Source: Succinatimonas sp. UBA6849 (GTDB taxonomy: Bacteria > Pseudomonadota > Gammaproteobacteria > Enterobacterales > Succinivibrionaceae). Taken from it: DNA of 20,307 bases. The stretch lies in NCBI GenBank assembly GCA_002449335.1, contig DKDL01000124.1, positions 1 to 20,307 of the forward strand, given 5' to 3'. The position numbers were made by a program, and so were the translations under genes. The notes below the pieces were generated by a model that saw only the letters and a list, made by a program, of their open reading frames with translations, ran no database searches and had not been told where the DNA came from. Shown piece by piece: positions 13,363-20,307 of this stretch. Position 1 is the first letter of the stretch. Every line of letters starts with the position of its first letter.

Positions 13363-13851
13363 ATGGCAGAAATTAAATTTAAGATAAAAGGTGAACAGGA
13401 GACCGTAAAACTAGGTGAGATTATGGCTTCTGTTTGCGTTCCTCTGTGTAAGAAATTAAAAAAGAGTGTGCTTATCAATCTTGAAGGAGATTTAGGTGCA
13501 GGTAAAACTACTTTCTCACGTGGCTTTATTGTAGCCTGTGGTTACAAGGATATCGTACGCTCTCCTACCTATACTCTTGTAGAGCCATACGATTTTGATG
13601 ACTTTAGTGTTTACCACTTTGATCTTTACAGACTTTTAGATCCAGAAGAACTTGAATATATGGGTATTCGTGACTATTTTGAAAAGACTTCAGTCTGTCT
13701 TATTGAATGGCCTGATAAAGCTCAGGGTGTTTTACCTGAAGCGGATATCACAATTGAGCTTAGTTATTCAGTTGATTCAAGAGATGTTGTGATAAAATCA
13801 GAGCTTATAGAACAAAAAGATCTCGATACAATAAGCTCAAATTTCAGATAA
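13363..13851 (+). CDS. tsaE: tRNA t6A biosynthesis ATPase TsaE
   Basis: ATPase that drives turnover of the TsaBD complex forming threonylcarbamoyladenosine at position 37 of ANN-decoding tRNAs. 162 residues (E. coli 153). Walker A-type GDLGAGKTTFSRG (42-54), SPTYTLVEPY (67-76), HFDLYRL (85-91) and IEWPDK (114-119) are the family signatures. The ribosome site is weak. A 55-base gap follows nnr without terminator, and the amidase GTG starts one base after its stop. Confidence 0.96.
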   Translation: MAEIKFKIKGEQETVKLGEIMASVCVPLCKKLKKSVLINLEGDLGAGKTTFSRGFIVACGYKDIVRSPTYTLVEPYDFDDFSVYHFDLYRLLDPEELEYMGIRDYFEKTSVCLIEWPDKAQGVLPEADITIELSYSVDSRDVVIKSELIEQKDLDTISSNFR

Positions 13852-13852
13852 C

Positions 13853-15718
13853 GTGAAACACCTTTTTAATAGCTTCTGCAAGTTGATTCAAAGTAGATTG
13901 ATTCAGAGTAAATCAATCCAAAAAATCAGAACAATTTGCAGACAGTTCTTATTATTTTTTGTTGTAGCTTTAGTGGTATGTTGCTCTTTAACAGAGGTAG
14001 CATCAGCTTCTGCTATCAAGACTGTACGCTCTTTTCATAATGCTCAGAAAACCAGAGTGGTACTCGATCTTGACTCAAAACCAAACTATGCAACCTCTTT
14101 AAGTCAGAATAGAGCTGTATTCTCCATTAGGGTACGTAACTTATCAAAAGCAGCACTCTCTCCTTCAAAAGTTCCATTGTCTTCACAAAGTTGCGTTAAG
14201 GCCGTACAAAGACGCATTGAGAAAAATGATGTGAGATATCTGTTCTCATTAAATGGATGTGCTGTGCCTAAGACCTTTGTCTTAGCTCCAAAAGGTGGTA
14301 ACAATGACTATAGACTGGTCATTGATTTTGAAAATGGAGATTCATCAGGGGCTAATTCAGCATCTAGCTCATCATCTAACTCAACTTCTAAAAACAGCTC
14401 AAGCAATCTTTCTAATGCAAGTACAACTAAGATAGTAACTAAAACTGACGGTACTGTAATTAAAGATACCGTAGTTTCATCTACTAAGACAGTAAATGGT
14501 AAATTAGATACATCTGTACCTCTTTCAACCTATGAAAGAGATCTCTTTATTAAGTATTCAACAGTCTCAAAAGATGGTTTTCGTTCCATGTCTACTGCTA
14601 ATGCTCAAAAGTATCAGCAGGAGCTTACTAAATTAAGAAGTGACTACAAGAAAGCTCAAGCACAAAAGACAGCTGAACAGGGACGTGTAAAAACTACCAT
14701 CACTAAAAACACTAAGACTAATACTAAAAGTAAAATCCAATCTCAGGATGTTGAGGAGTTAGTATCTGATGCTTCAGCTCCTCCTGTTCCAGTACAGGCT
14801 ACCCCTGTATCTCGTCCTTTTATTATCGCCATTGATGCAGGTCACGGTGGTAAAGATCCTGGTGCTATTGGTAAACGTGGTGTAAGAGAAAAGAATGTAA
14901 CTTTAGCTATTTCAAAAGCACTTTATAGCTACATCAACTCCAATAAGCAATTTAGAGGAACACTCACAAGATCTCGTGATGTCTTTGTTGATCTGGACAG
15001 ACGTTCTGAAATTGCAAGATTAAGAAAAGCTGATCTTTTAATCTCAATCCATGCTGATTCTGTAGCTTCAGGCAGTTCAACAGCACGAGGTGCGAGTGTG
15101 CTCGTGTTATCCGAGAATAGAGCAGTACGTGAGAACGGTAAGATCCTGCGTAACAATAAGCAAAAGAAGCTCATAGGTGGCGCAGGCGAGGTGATGGATC
15201 AGAGTGTAGGTAATCCATATTTGGCAACAGCTATTCTGGATATGTCATCTACAAACTCACGCTCAGAGGGTAATCTCTTAGCTCAAGAGATCTTACATCA
15301 GTTATCAGCCTTTACCCATGTAAGAAAGAGTCAGCCTATTAAGGCTTCTTTAGCAGTATTAAAAGCACCAGATATTCCTTCACTCTTAATTGAGACTGGT
15401 TACCTTTCAAACCGCTATGAAGAAATTCAGTTAAATCAGCCTAATTACCAAAAGCAGATCGCTTACAGAATTTATTTAGGTATTAAGTCATATTATGAGA
15501 AGTATCCTGCTCAGAAATTAAGATCACGCCAGGAGTCATATGCCAGAACTAAGAATATGACCAATAATAAGGGCACTACCAAAAGTGTCACTGTTAAAAA
15601 AGGCGAATCTTTAGGTCTTATTGCCAAAAGATATGGCACTACCACAGCTCAATTAAAGAAGCTTAATTCCTTAAAGAGCGATACTGTTCATGTAGGTCAG
15701 GTTCTATATCTGCCATAG
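13853..15718 (+). CDS. amiB: N-acetylmuramoyl-L-alanine amidase with AMIN and LysM domains (AmiB/AmiC type)
   Basis: Periplasmic zinc amidase that cuts the stem peptide from glycan strands to split daughter cells. 621 residues. The long N-region and hydrophobic core (about 31-45) are followed by VASASA, a likely signal cleavage. The AMIN septal-targeting domain (about 55-162, TRVVLDL, RLVIDFE) precedes a Ser/Asn-rich linker (163-190). Amidase_3 (about 322-552) has zinc ligands H331 (DAGHGG), E346 (REKN) and H400 (SIHAD), and catalytic E514 (IETGYLS). Residues between 404 and 470 form the usual EnvC/NlpD-controlled autoinhibitory insert. A LysM ends the protein (579-621). The start is GTG, one base after tsaE, with no clear ribosome site, so coupling is likely. 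Residues 11-25 are a pentapeptide repeat (LIQSR/LIQSK/SIQKI). Confidence 0.94.
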   Translation: MKHLFNSFCKLIQSRLIQSKSIQKIRTICRQFLLFFVVALVVCCSLTEVASASAIKTVRSFHNAQKTRVVLDLDSKPNYATSLSQNRAVFSIRVRNLSKAALSPSKVPLSSQSCVKAVQRRIEKNDVRYLFSLNGCAVPKTFVLAPKGGNNDYRLVIDFENGDSSGANSASSSSSNSTSKNSSSNLSNASTTKIVTKTDGTVIKDTVVSSTKTVNGKLDTSVPLSTYERDLFIKYSTVSKDGFRSMSTANAQKYQQELTKLRSDYKKAQAQKTAEQGRVKTTITKNTKTNTKSKIQSQDVEELVSDASAPPVPVQATPVSRPFIIAIDAGHGGKDPGAIGKRGVREKNVTLAISKALYSYINSNKQFRGTLTRSRDVFVDLDRRSEIARLRKADLLISIHADSVASGSSTARGASVLVLSENRAVRENGKILRNNKQKKLIGGAGEVMDQSVGNPYLATAILDMSSTNSRSEGNLLAQEILHQLSAFTHVRKSQPIKASLAVLKAPDIPSLLIETGYLSNRYEEIQLNQPNYQKQIAYRIYLGIKSYYEKYPAQKLRSRQESYARTKNMTNNKGTTKSVTVKKGESLGLIAKRYGTTTAQLKKLNSLKSDTVHVGQVLYLP

Positions 15719-15725
15719 GAAATAT

Positions 15726-17870
15726 ATGTCTACAATTCGACGTCTGTCAAAGCAGCTAGCAAGCCAGATTGCAGCAGGTGAGGTTGTAGAAAGACCTGCC
15801 TCTGTGGTCAAAGAGCTTTTAGAAAACGCTGTTGATGCCCATGGATCTCATATCCTCTGTGAGATTAAAGAGGCTGGTAAGCTCTTAATTAGAGTAAGAG
15901 ATAATGGTACAGGTATTGTCAAAGATGAGTTGCCATTAGCTCTAGCACCTCATGCTACCTCCAAAATCTATTCATCTGAAGATTTAAATTCAATTACTAC
16001 TTTAGGCTTTAGAGGTGAGGCTCTAGCATCTATTGCTTCAGTTTCAAAATTAACTTTAACCTCCAAAACTAAAGATGAGGAAAACGCTTTTTGTGTCAAA
16101 GTAGAAGGTCCTGAACAGGAACCTTTGATTGCTCCAGCAGCTCACCCTGATGGTACTACCGTGGATGTCTGTGAGTTATTTTTTAATACTCCAGCACGTC
16201 GTCGCTTTTTAAAGTCAGATAGAACCGAGTTTTTAAGAATTAAAGATACCTTTATAAGAATAGCACTTGCTCATCCTGATACTGGATTTGAGTTAGTAAA
16301 TGAAGGTAAGACTGTCTTTAAAGTCTCAAAATCAGCTGTAACAGAAGGCATTGACTTAAAGCGAACTGCGACTCTTTTAGGCAGTGATTTTTCACAGGAA
16401 GGCATTAAAGTTCTATGTGAAGATCCTAATTTAAAGATGGAAGGTATGCTCTTACCTCCTCCATCTGTAGAGCAGAGTGTCTCAGAACAGGTCTATCTCT
16501 TTTTAAATGGCAGACCTATTGCTGATAAAGTTGTAACTCATGCTCTAAAAGAAGCTTTCTTTGAAGTAATAGGCAGAACTCTTCCTATAAGATGTGTGCT
16601 TTATCTTGAGGTAAAACCTGATGAGGTGGATGTTAATGTTCATCCACGTAAAGATGAAGTGCGTTTCCATGAGCCATCTTTAATCCATGATTTAATCACT
16701 GATGCTCTAGTCTTAGCTTTAAGAAAAGCAGGAATTGGTCCACAAAGTGTAAGTCAGTCTGAATTAGATTTTGCTCAAAATGAAGATCCTTTACCCAATG
16801 CTGGTGCTGAGCCTTTAAAAACAACGTCACCACATGCAGCTTCTTTTGATATTAACAATGACAACTTGCCAGCTTTCCCTACAGGTGTAAGCTCATTTTT
16901 TAATAACGCTACTAACAGTCATTCTGTATCTAATTCCAATTTACAGACAAGATCTCCGTTACAAGCTAATTCAAACTTACAGCATAACTCATCTGGTGCA
17001 TTTGCGACCAATAGAGCTACCTCAGGTAATTACCACTCTACGTTCTCTAATCAGGATACCTTAGAGCGCAATATCAATGTTTATAAGTCAGCTGTTAATG
17101 CCTCTAATGTAGGTGTCAATGCTAATGTAGCCTTTAATGAGCCTGGATACAAAACAGGAGCGATAACAGGTGTCGTTCAATCCCCTTTAGGCAATGCTCA
17201 AGGTAATTTCAATCCTTCTTCATACCCTAATGGCATTGCTAATGTACCTGATAGCGTAAATGCTACAAATAGCCTAATACAGGACTCATCAAATCTGCTT
17301 GCAAACGGTATTCAATTTTTAGATTTAACTGACAGAAATGTAGCTTTAATTAAGCTTTCAAAGAAGTATTACCTAATCTCTTTGAAAAAGTTAAAGTCTA
17401 TAAAAGTAGCTTTGGACTATCAGCATGCCGTTAAAAATGCCTGTGTGCTTAAAGAAAAGCTCTTGATGCCATTCTCGTTTACAGTCGATCCATCCCTTTC
17501 TAAATCCTTAAAATACTGCACCATCGCTTTAGGCCGATTAGGTTTTGGAGTAAAGATTTTTAGAAACAGAATTGAGTTAACAGAGATCCCAGCCTTATTA
17601 AAGGGGATAGATTTAGCTAGTGTCAGCAAAAAGCTATTCTTAATTGTCTGCGCTGAATTTATAGCCATTGAAGAGGGTAATTGCCCACAAAAACTCTCAT
17701 CCATTGTAGGCTATGAAAGTCCAAAATCGTCAGAGATCTTAGAGGCAGAAGCTAAAGGATTACTCTCTACACTGGACAAGGATAATCCTTTAAAAGATCT
17801 TGATGGCTCTTATATTGAATTGAATTTTAAAAAGTTAAGTGAAAAGCTCGGAGCTGAACTTGAAGAATAA
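15726..17870 (+). CDS. mutL: DNA mismatch repair protein MutL
   Basis: Homodimeric GHKL ATPase linking MutS mismatch recognition to strand incision and excision. 714 residues (E. coli 615). The N-terminal half has QIAAGEVVERPASVVKELLE with E30 and N34, DNGTGI (59-64), HATSKI (76-81), GFRGEALASI (94-103), FFNTPARRRFL (152-162) and VDVNVHPRKDEVRF (301-314). A long Asn/Ser-rich linker (about 340-525) accounts for the extra length. The C-terminal dimerisation domain (about 528-714) lacks the DQHAxxE endonuclease motif, so this is the MutH-dependent type. The clamp-binding site that reads QPLLIP in E. coli is EKLLMP (577-582) here. AGGA precedes the ATG, and seven bases separate it from the amidase stop. 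Confidence 0.97.
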   Translation: MSTIRRLSKQLASQIAAGEVVERPASVVKELLENAVDAHGSHILCEIKEAGKLLIRVRDNGTGIVKDELPLALAPHATSKIYSSEDLNSITTLGFRGEALASIASVSKLTLTSKTKDEENAFCVKVEGPEQEPLIAPAAHPDGTTVDVCELFFNTPARRRFLKSDRTEFLRIKDTFIRIALAHPDTGFELVNEGKTVFKVSKSAVTEGIDLKRTATLLGSDFSQEGIKVLCEDPNLKMEGMLLPPPSVEQSVSEQVYLFLNGRPIADKVVTHALKEAFFEVIGRTLPIRCVLYLEVKPDEVDVNVHPRKDEVRFHEPSLIHDLITDALVLALRKAGIGPQSVSQSELDFAQNEDPLPNAGAEPLKTTSPHAASFDINNDNLPAFPTGVSSFFNNATNSHSVSNSNLQTRSPLQANSNLQHNSSGAFATNRATSGNYHSTFSNQDTLERNINVYKSAVNASNVGVNANVAFNEPGYKTGAITGVVQSPLGNAQGNFNPSSYPNGIANVPDSVNATNSLIQDSSNLLANGIQFLDLTDRNVALIKLSKKYYLISLKKLKSIKVALDYQHAVKNACVLKEKLLMPFSFTVDPSLSKSLKYCTIALGRLGFGVKIFRNRIELTEIPALLKGIDLASVSKKLFLIVCAEFIAIEEGNCPQKLSSIVGYESPKSSEILEAEAKGLLSTLDKDNPLKDLDGSYIELNFKKLSEKLGAELEE

Positions 17871-18819
17871 AGCAGTTGTAATATTAGGTCCTACCGCCTC
17901 TGGTAAGAGTGCCTTGTCTTTAAAAATCGCTCAAAAGGCAAAAGTTGAGATCATAAGTTTAGATTCAGCTCTCATCTATAAAGATATGGATATTGGCACT
18001 GCAAAACCTTCAAAAGCAGAGTTAGCTTCAGTACCTCATCACTTAATTGATATCTGTGATCCTAAAGACAGTTACAGTGCTGCATCCTTTAGAGAAGACT
18101 GCATAAGACTTGTAGATGAGATCTCAAGTCGTGGTGCAATCCCTGTAATTTGCGGTGGCACCATGATGTATTACAAAGCACTAGTCGATGGTTTATCTCC
18201 ATTACCTGCAACTAAACCAGAGGTAAGAGAACAGATTGCGCGTGAAGCTTTAGAGTGTGGCTGGCCTGCCATGCATGAAAAGTTAAAAGATATTGATCCT
18301 GTTTCTTACCAGAAGTTAAATCCAAATGATAAGCAAAGAGTTTCAAGAGCTTTAGAGATTTACTACATGACAGGTCGTGCAATGAGCTCATTTTTTGTAG
18401 AAAAACAGGATAAGTGCCCATTCGATAGATTAGAGTACATTCTGTTGCCAGAAACTGATGACAGAACAGAATTGCGCAAACTTATCAGAGCGCGTTTTTT
18501 AAAGATGGTAGATGATGGTCTTATAGATGAGGTTGCCTATTTAAAGGACAGAGGAGATCTTGACCTTAATATGCCTTCAATGAGATGCGTAGGTTACAGA
18601 CAGGTTTGGGAATATCTAGATCAAAACTATGATTTTGATACCATGATTGAAAAGTGTGTAATTGCAACAGCTCAGCTTGCTAAACACCAGATGACCTGGC
18701 TTCGTGGTTCTTTATCAAAAGACGACAGCGCTTTAGTAAAGAAAAAGCTACTTATTGGCGATAAAAATAATGAGAACATCGTTTTAGACGGAATCAAGCA
18801 ATATTTTGAGACAAAATAA
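17860..18819 (+). CDS. miaA: tRNA dimethylallyltransferase MiaA
   Basis: Transfers dimethylallyl from DMAPP to A37 of tRNAs reading UNN codons. 319 residues (E. coli 316). P-loop GPTASGKS (10-17), DSALIYKDMDIGTAKP (35-50), VPHHLIDICDP (58-68), YSAASFREDC, CGGTMMYYKALVDGLSPLP, NPNDKQRVSRALEIYY, MRCVGYRQVWEYL and AKHQMTWLRG cover the family signature. Two starts are possible: GTG 17839 without a ribosome site, or TTG 17860 with GGAG six bases ahead. TTG is preferred and gives the more typical length. It overlaps mutL by 11 bases. Confidence 0.95.
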   Translation: MKNKAVVILGPTASGKSALSLKIAQKAKVEIISLDSALIYKDMDIGTAKPSKAELASVPHHLIDICDPKDSYSAASFREDCIRLVDEISSRGAIPVICGGTMMYYKALVDGLSPLPATKPEVREQIAREALECGWPAMHEKLKDIDPVSYQKLNPNDKQRVSRALEIYYMTGRAMSSFFVEKQDKCPFDRLEYILLPETDDRTELRKLIRARFLKMVDDGLIDEVAYLKDRGDLDLNMPSMRCVGYRQVWEYLDQNYDFDTMIEKCVIATAQLAKHQMTWLRGSLSKDDSALVKKKLLIGDKNNENIVLDGIKQYFETK

Positions 18820-20307
18820 TGAAAAGGCTATTTCAATACCTGTTTATAACCTTACTCTTTACTGTATTAGCACCATTTGCTCATGCAGAGAATAGTCCTT
18901 TAGTAATCACTGATATAGGTGCCATTGAAGGCGTCAATGAACATGGAGTAGATCATTTTTATGGTATTCCCTATGCTAAAGCTCCTGTGCATGATTTACG
19001 TTTTGCTCCAACTGTTGCAGCTGATCCTTTTGCAGATACTTTCAAAGCAGATTCATTCTGTCCTGTAGTGCCACAGTCTAGCTTTATCGTTAAACGTAAT
19101 GGCTTTAGAACTGGCGATAATTCTCTGTGTCTTAATATTTACCGTCCTAAAAATGCTAAAAAAGGGGATAAGTTACCGGTCTTTGTGTGGATCCATGGTG
19201 GCGCTTATATGATGGGTGCTTCAAACAATCCCTACTATGATGGAACTGCCTTTGCTAAAGATGGTGTGATCTTAGTAAGCATCAATTACAGATTACATGC
19301 TTTAGGCTTTTATGCTTCAAAATATACCTACCAAAAGTACGGTACCACTGGTAACTGGGGTCATCTTGATATGATTGAAGCTCTAAAGTGGGTAAGAAAT
19401 CATATTGACTCCTTTGGCGGTGATCCTGAAAAAGTCACCATAGGTGGTGAGTCAGCTGGTAGCATGGCAGTGTCATCTTTAATCTTAAGTCCATTAACTA
19501 AAGGCTTATTTAAAAGAGCTATCTTAGAGAGCGGCACTATTTTGAGTTATCCATTTGTAAGTTTATACAGAAGCGAGAACAGTAAGTCTGCTTTTACTAA
19601 TAGTGCTTCAATTGCAACTTTATTTGGCGCTGAAGATTCTGAAGCAGGTCTTGAGGCTTTAAGAGCTATCGATCCTCTACTTTTATCTTATAACTGTGGC
19701 TATGACTATGACATGGTCAAAAACACCTTCTCTTTCTTTAAGCCTTACTTTGACGGCGTGGTCTTACCTAAAGATCCTTACAGAGAGTTAAAGCAAGAAA
19801 AGAGAATAGATGATAGTGATAATTCACAGGATAATGTCGAGATCTTAATAGGTTACAACACCGATGAAGGTTCACTCTTTACTGATAACATCAATGTTTT
19901 AGAGTTAAAAACCGCCATTAAAAATACCTTTGGTAAGAATAAAGCTCAGAGTATTGCTGCTTTATATCTAAAAGATAAAGAGCCTGCCGATGATGCTTTT
20001 AAAGAAGCTAGTACCTACAATGCTGACATCATGTTTAATCTTGGTATGAAGATCTTTGCTGATGCCATGAGCAAAAATCATAAGGTCTACATGTACCACT
20101 TTGATTATGCTCCAGCTGAATATAAAAAGTCTCATCGAGGTGTAAGCCATTCAAGTGAGATAGCTTATGTCTTTTCAACCTTACCAGAAGGTGCACAAAA
20201 GGATATGAAAAATGTCAGTGACAATATGCACCAAAGATTCGTTAACTTTATTAAGACAGGCGATCCTAATTTTAATGGAAAGTCTATGACTCCAATCAGA
20301 TGGCCTT
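18819..20307 (+). CDS. Secreted type B carboxylesterase (partial, runs off window)
   Basis: Alpha/beta-hydrolase of the cholinesterase/carboxylesterase family; 496 residues are present and the frame is open at the window edge. The signal peptide is about 1-23 (ending FAHA|E). Family marks are YGIPYAKAP (48-56), CLNIYRP (104-110), the oxyanion-hole HGGAY (126-130), NYRLHALGF, GNWGHLDMIEALKWVRNHI, GGESAGS (nucleophile Ser212), NTDEGSLF (E350) and HSSEIAYVF (catalytic His444). C81 and C104 could form the conserved disulfide. Its ATG overlaps the miaA stop by one base (TAATG), so it is coupled to the housekeeping operon. Periplasmic or secreted; the substrate is unknown. In E. coli this position holds hfq. 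Confidence 0.92.
   Translation, partial: MKRLFQYLFITLLFTVLAPFAHAENSPLVITDIGAIEGVNEHGVDHFYGIPYAKAPVHDLRFAPTVAADPFADTFKADSFCPVVPQSSFIVKRNGFRTGDNSLCLNIYRPKNAKKGDKLPVFVWIHGGAYMMGASNNPYYDGTAFAKDGVILVSINYRLHALGFYASKYTYQKYGTTGNWGHLDMIEALKWVRNHIDSFGGDPEKVTIGGESAGSMAVSSLILSPLTKGLFKRAILESGTILSYPFVSLYRSENSKSAFTNSASIATLFGAEDSEAGLEALRAIDPLLLSYNCGYDYDMVKNTFSFFKPYFDGVVLPKDPYRELKQEKRIDDSDNSQDNVEILIGYNTDEGSLFTDNINVLELKTAIKNTFGKNKAQSIAALYLKDKEPADDAFKEASTYNADIMFNLGMKIFADAMSKNHKVYMYHFDYAPAEYKKSHRGVSHSSEIAYVFSTLPEGAQKDMKNVSDNMHQRFVNFIKTGDPNFNGKSMTPIRWP

Noticed and set aside
14104..15174. Two minus-strand frames inside the amidase gene
   Set aside because: Antisense to AMIN and amidase_3 coding sequence.
17420..18421. 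Minus-strand frames inside mutL and miaA
   Set aside because: Antisense to conserved domains.
19968..20150. Minus-strand frame in the carboxylesterase
   Set aside because: Antisense to the catalytic His region of an intact esterase frame.
1..20307. CRISPR array, tRNA/rRNA, insertion sequence or prophage
   Set aside because: No regularly spaced repeats with spacers, no cloverleaf or rRNA sequence, and no transposase or integrase product seen on either strand.

Overview
The window looks like chromosomal DNA from an AT-rich Gammaproteobacterium. The evidence is the tatABC operon, a PrmA and MiaA close to the Enterobacterales proteins, and the block nnr-tsaE-ami-mutL-miaA in the order seen in E. 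coli. Low GC, a polyphosphate-glucokinase-type ROK kinase and an anaerobe-like sugar-enzyme set make a Succinivibrionaceae-like (Aeromonadales) host my best guess; this is inference, not proof. I see no rRNA, tRNA, insertion sequence, integrase or CRISPR array.

Left part, minus strand (1-4117): tatA-tatB-tatC, with tatC reaching the window edge, preceded by a two-gene unit. That unit is a 474-residue membrane protein followed, with a 4-base overlap, by prmA. The membrane protein reads as a PTS glucose/N-acetylglucosamine-class EIIC-EIIB fusion that has lost the IIB phosphorylation cysteine and both signature motifs of the sugar site in IIC. It is the most unusual object in the window.

Middle part (4118-11250): accessory-looking and loosely packed. 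It holds an orphan helix-turn-helix protein with a palindrome at its promoter, an orphan membrane-anchored exported protein, and recJ. Then come a secreted cyclophilin-like-fold protein, a polyphosphate/ATP glucokinase, and a cytosolic CE2-like SGNH esterase. AT-rich gaps of 300-650 bases carry perfect inverted repeats, and short tandem repeats sit on two stop codons and in one leader.

Right part, plus strand (11254-20307): a tightly spaced run probably transcribed as one operon. Its members are an orphan 150-residue protein, nnr (NAD(P)HX repair), tsaE (tRNA t6A), an AMIN-amidase_3-LysM cell-separation amidase, mutL, miaA, and a secreted type B carboxylesterase that overlaps miaA by one base and is cut by the window edge. 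In E. coli, hfq follows miaA; here the esterase does.

The housekeeping genes are secure. The orphan genes, the pseudo-PTS protein and the non-coding palindromes are where something undescribed could lie. No complete new system can be demonstrated from sequence reading alone.
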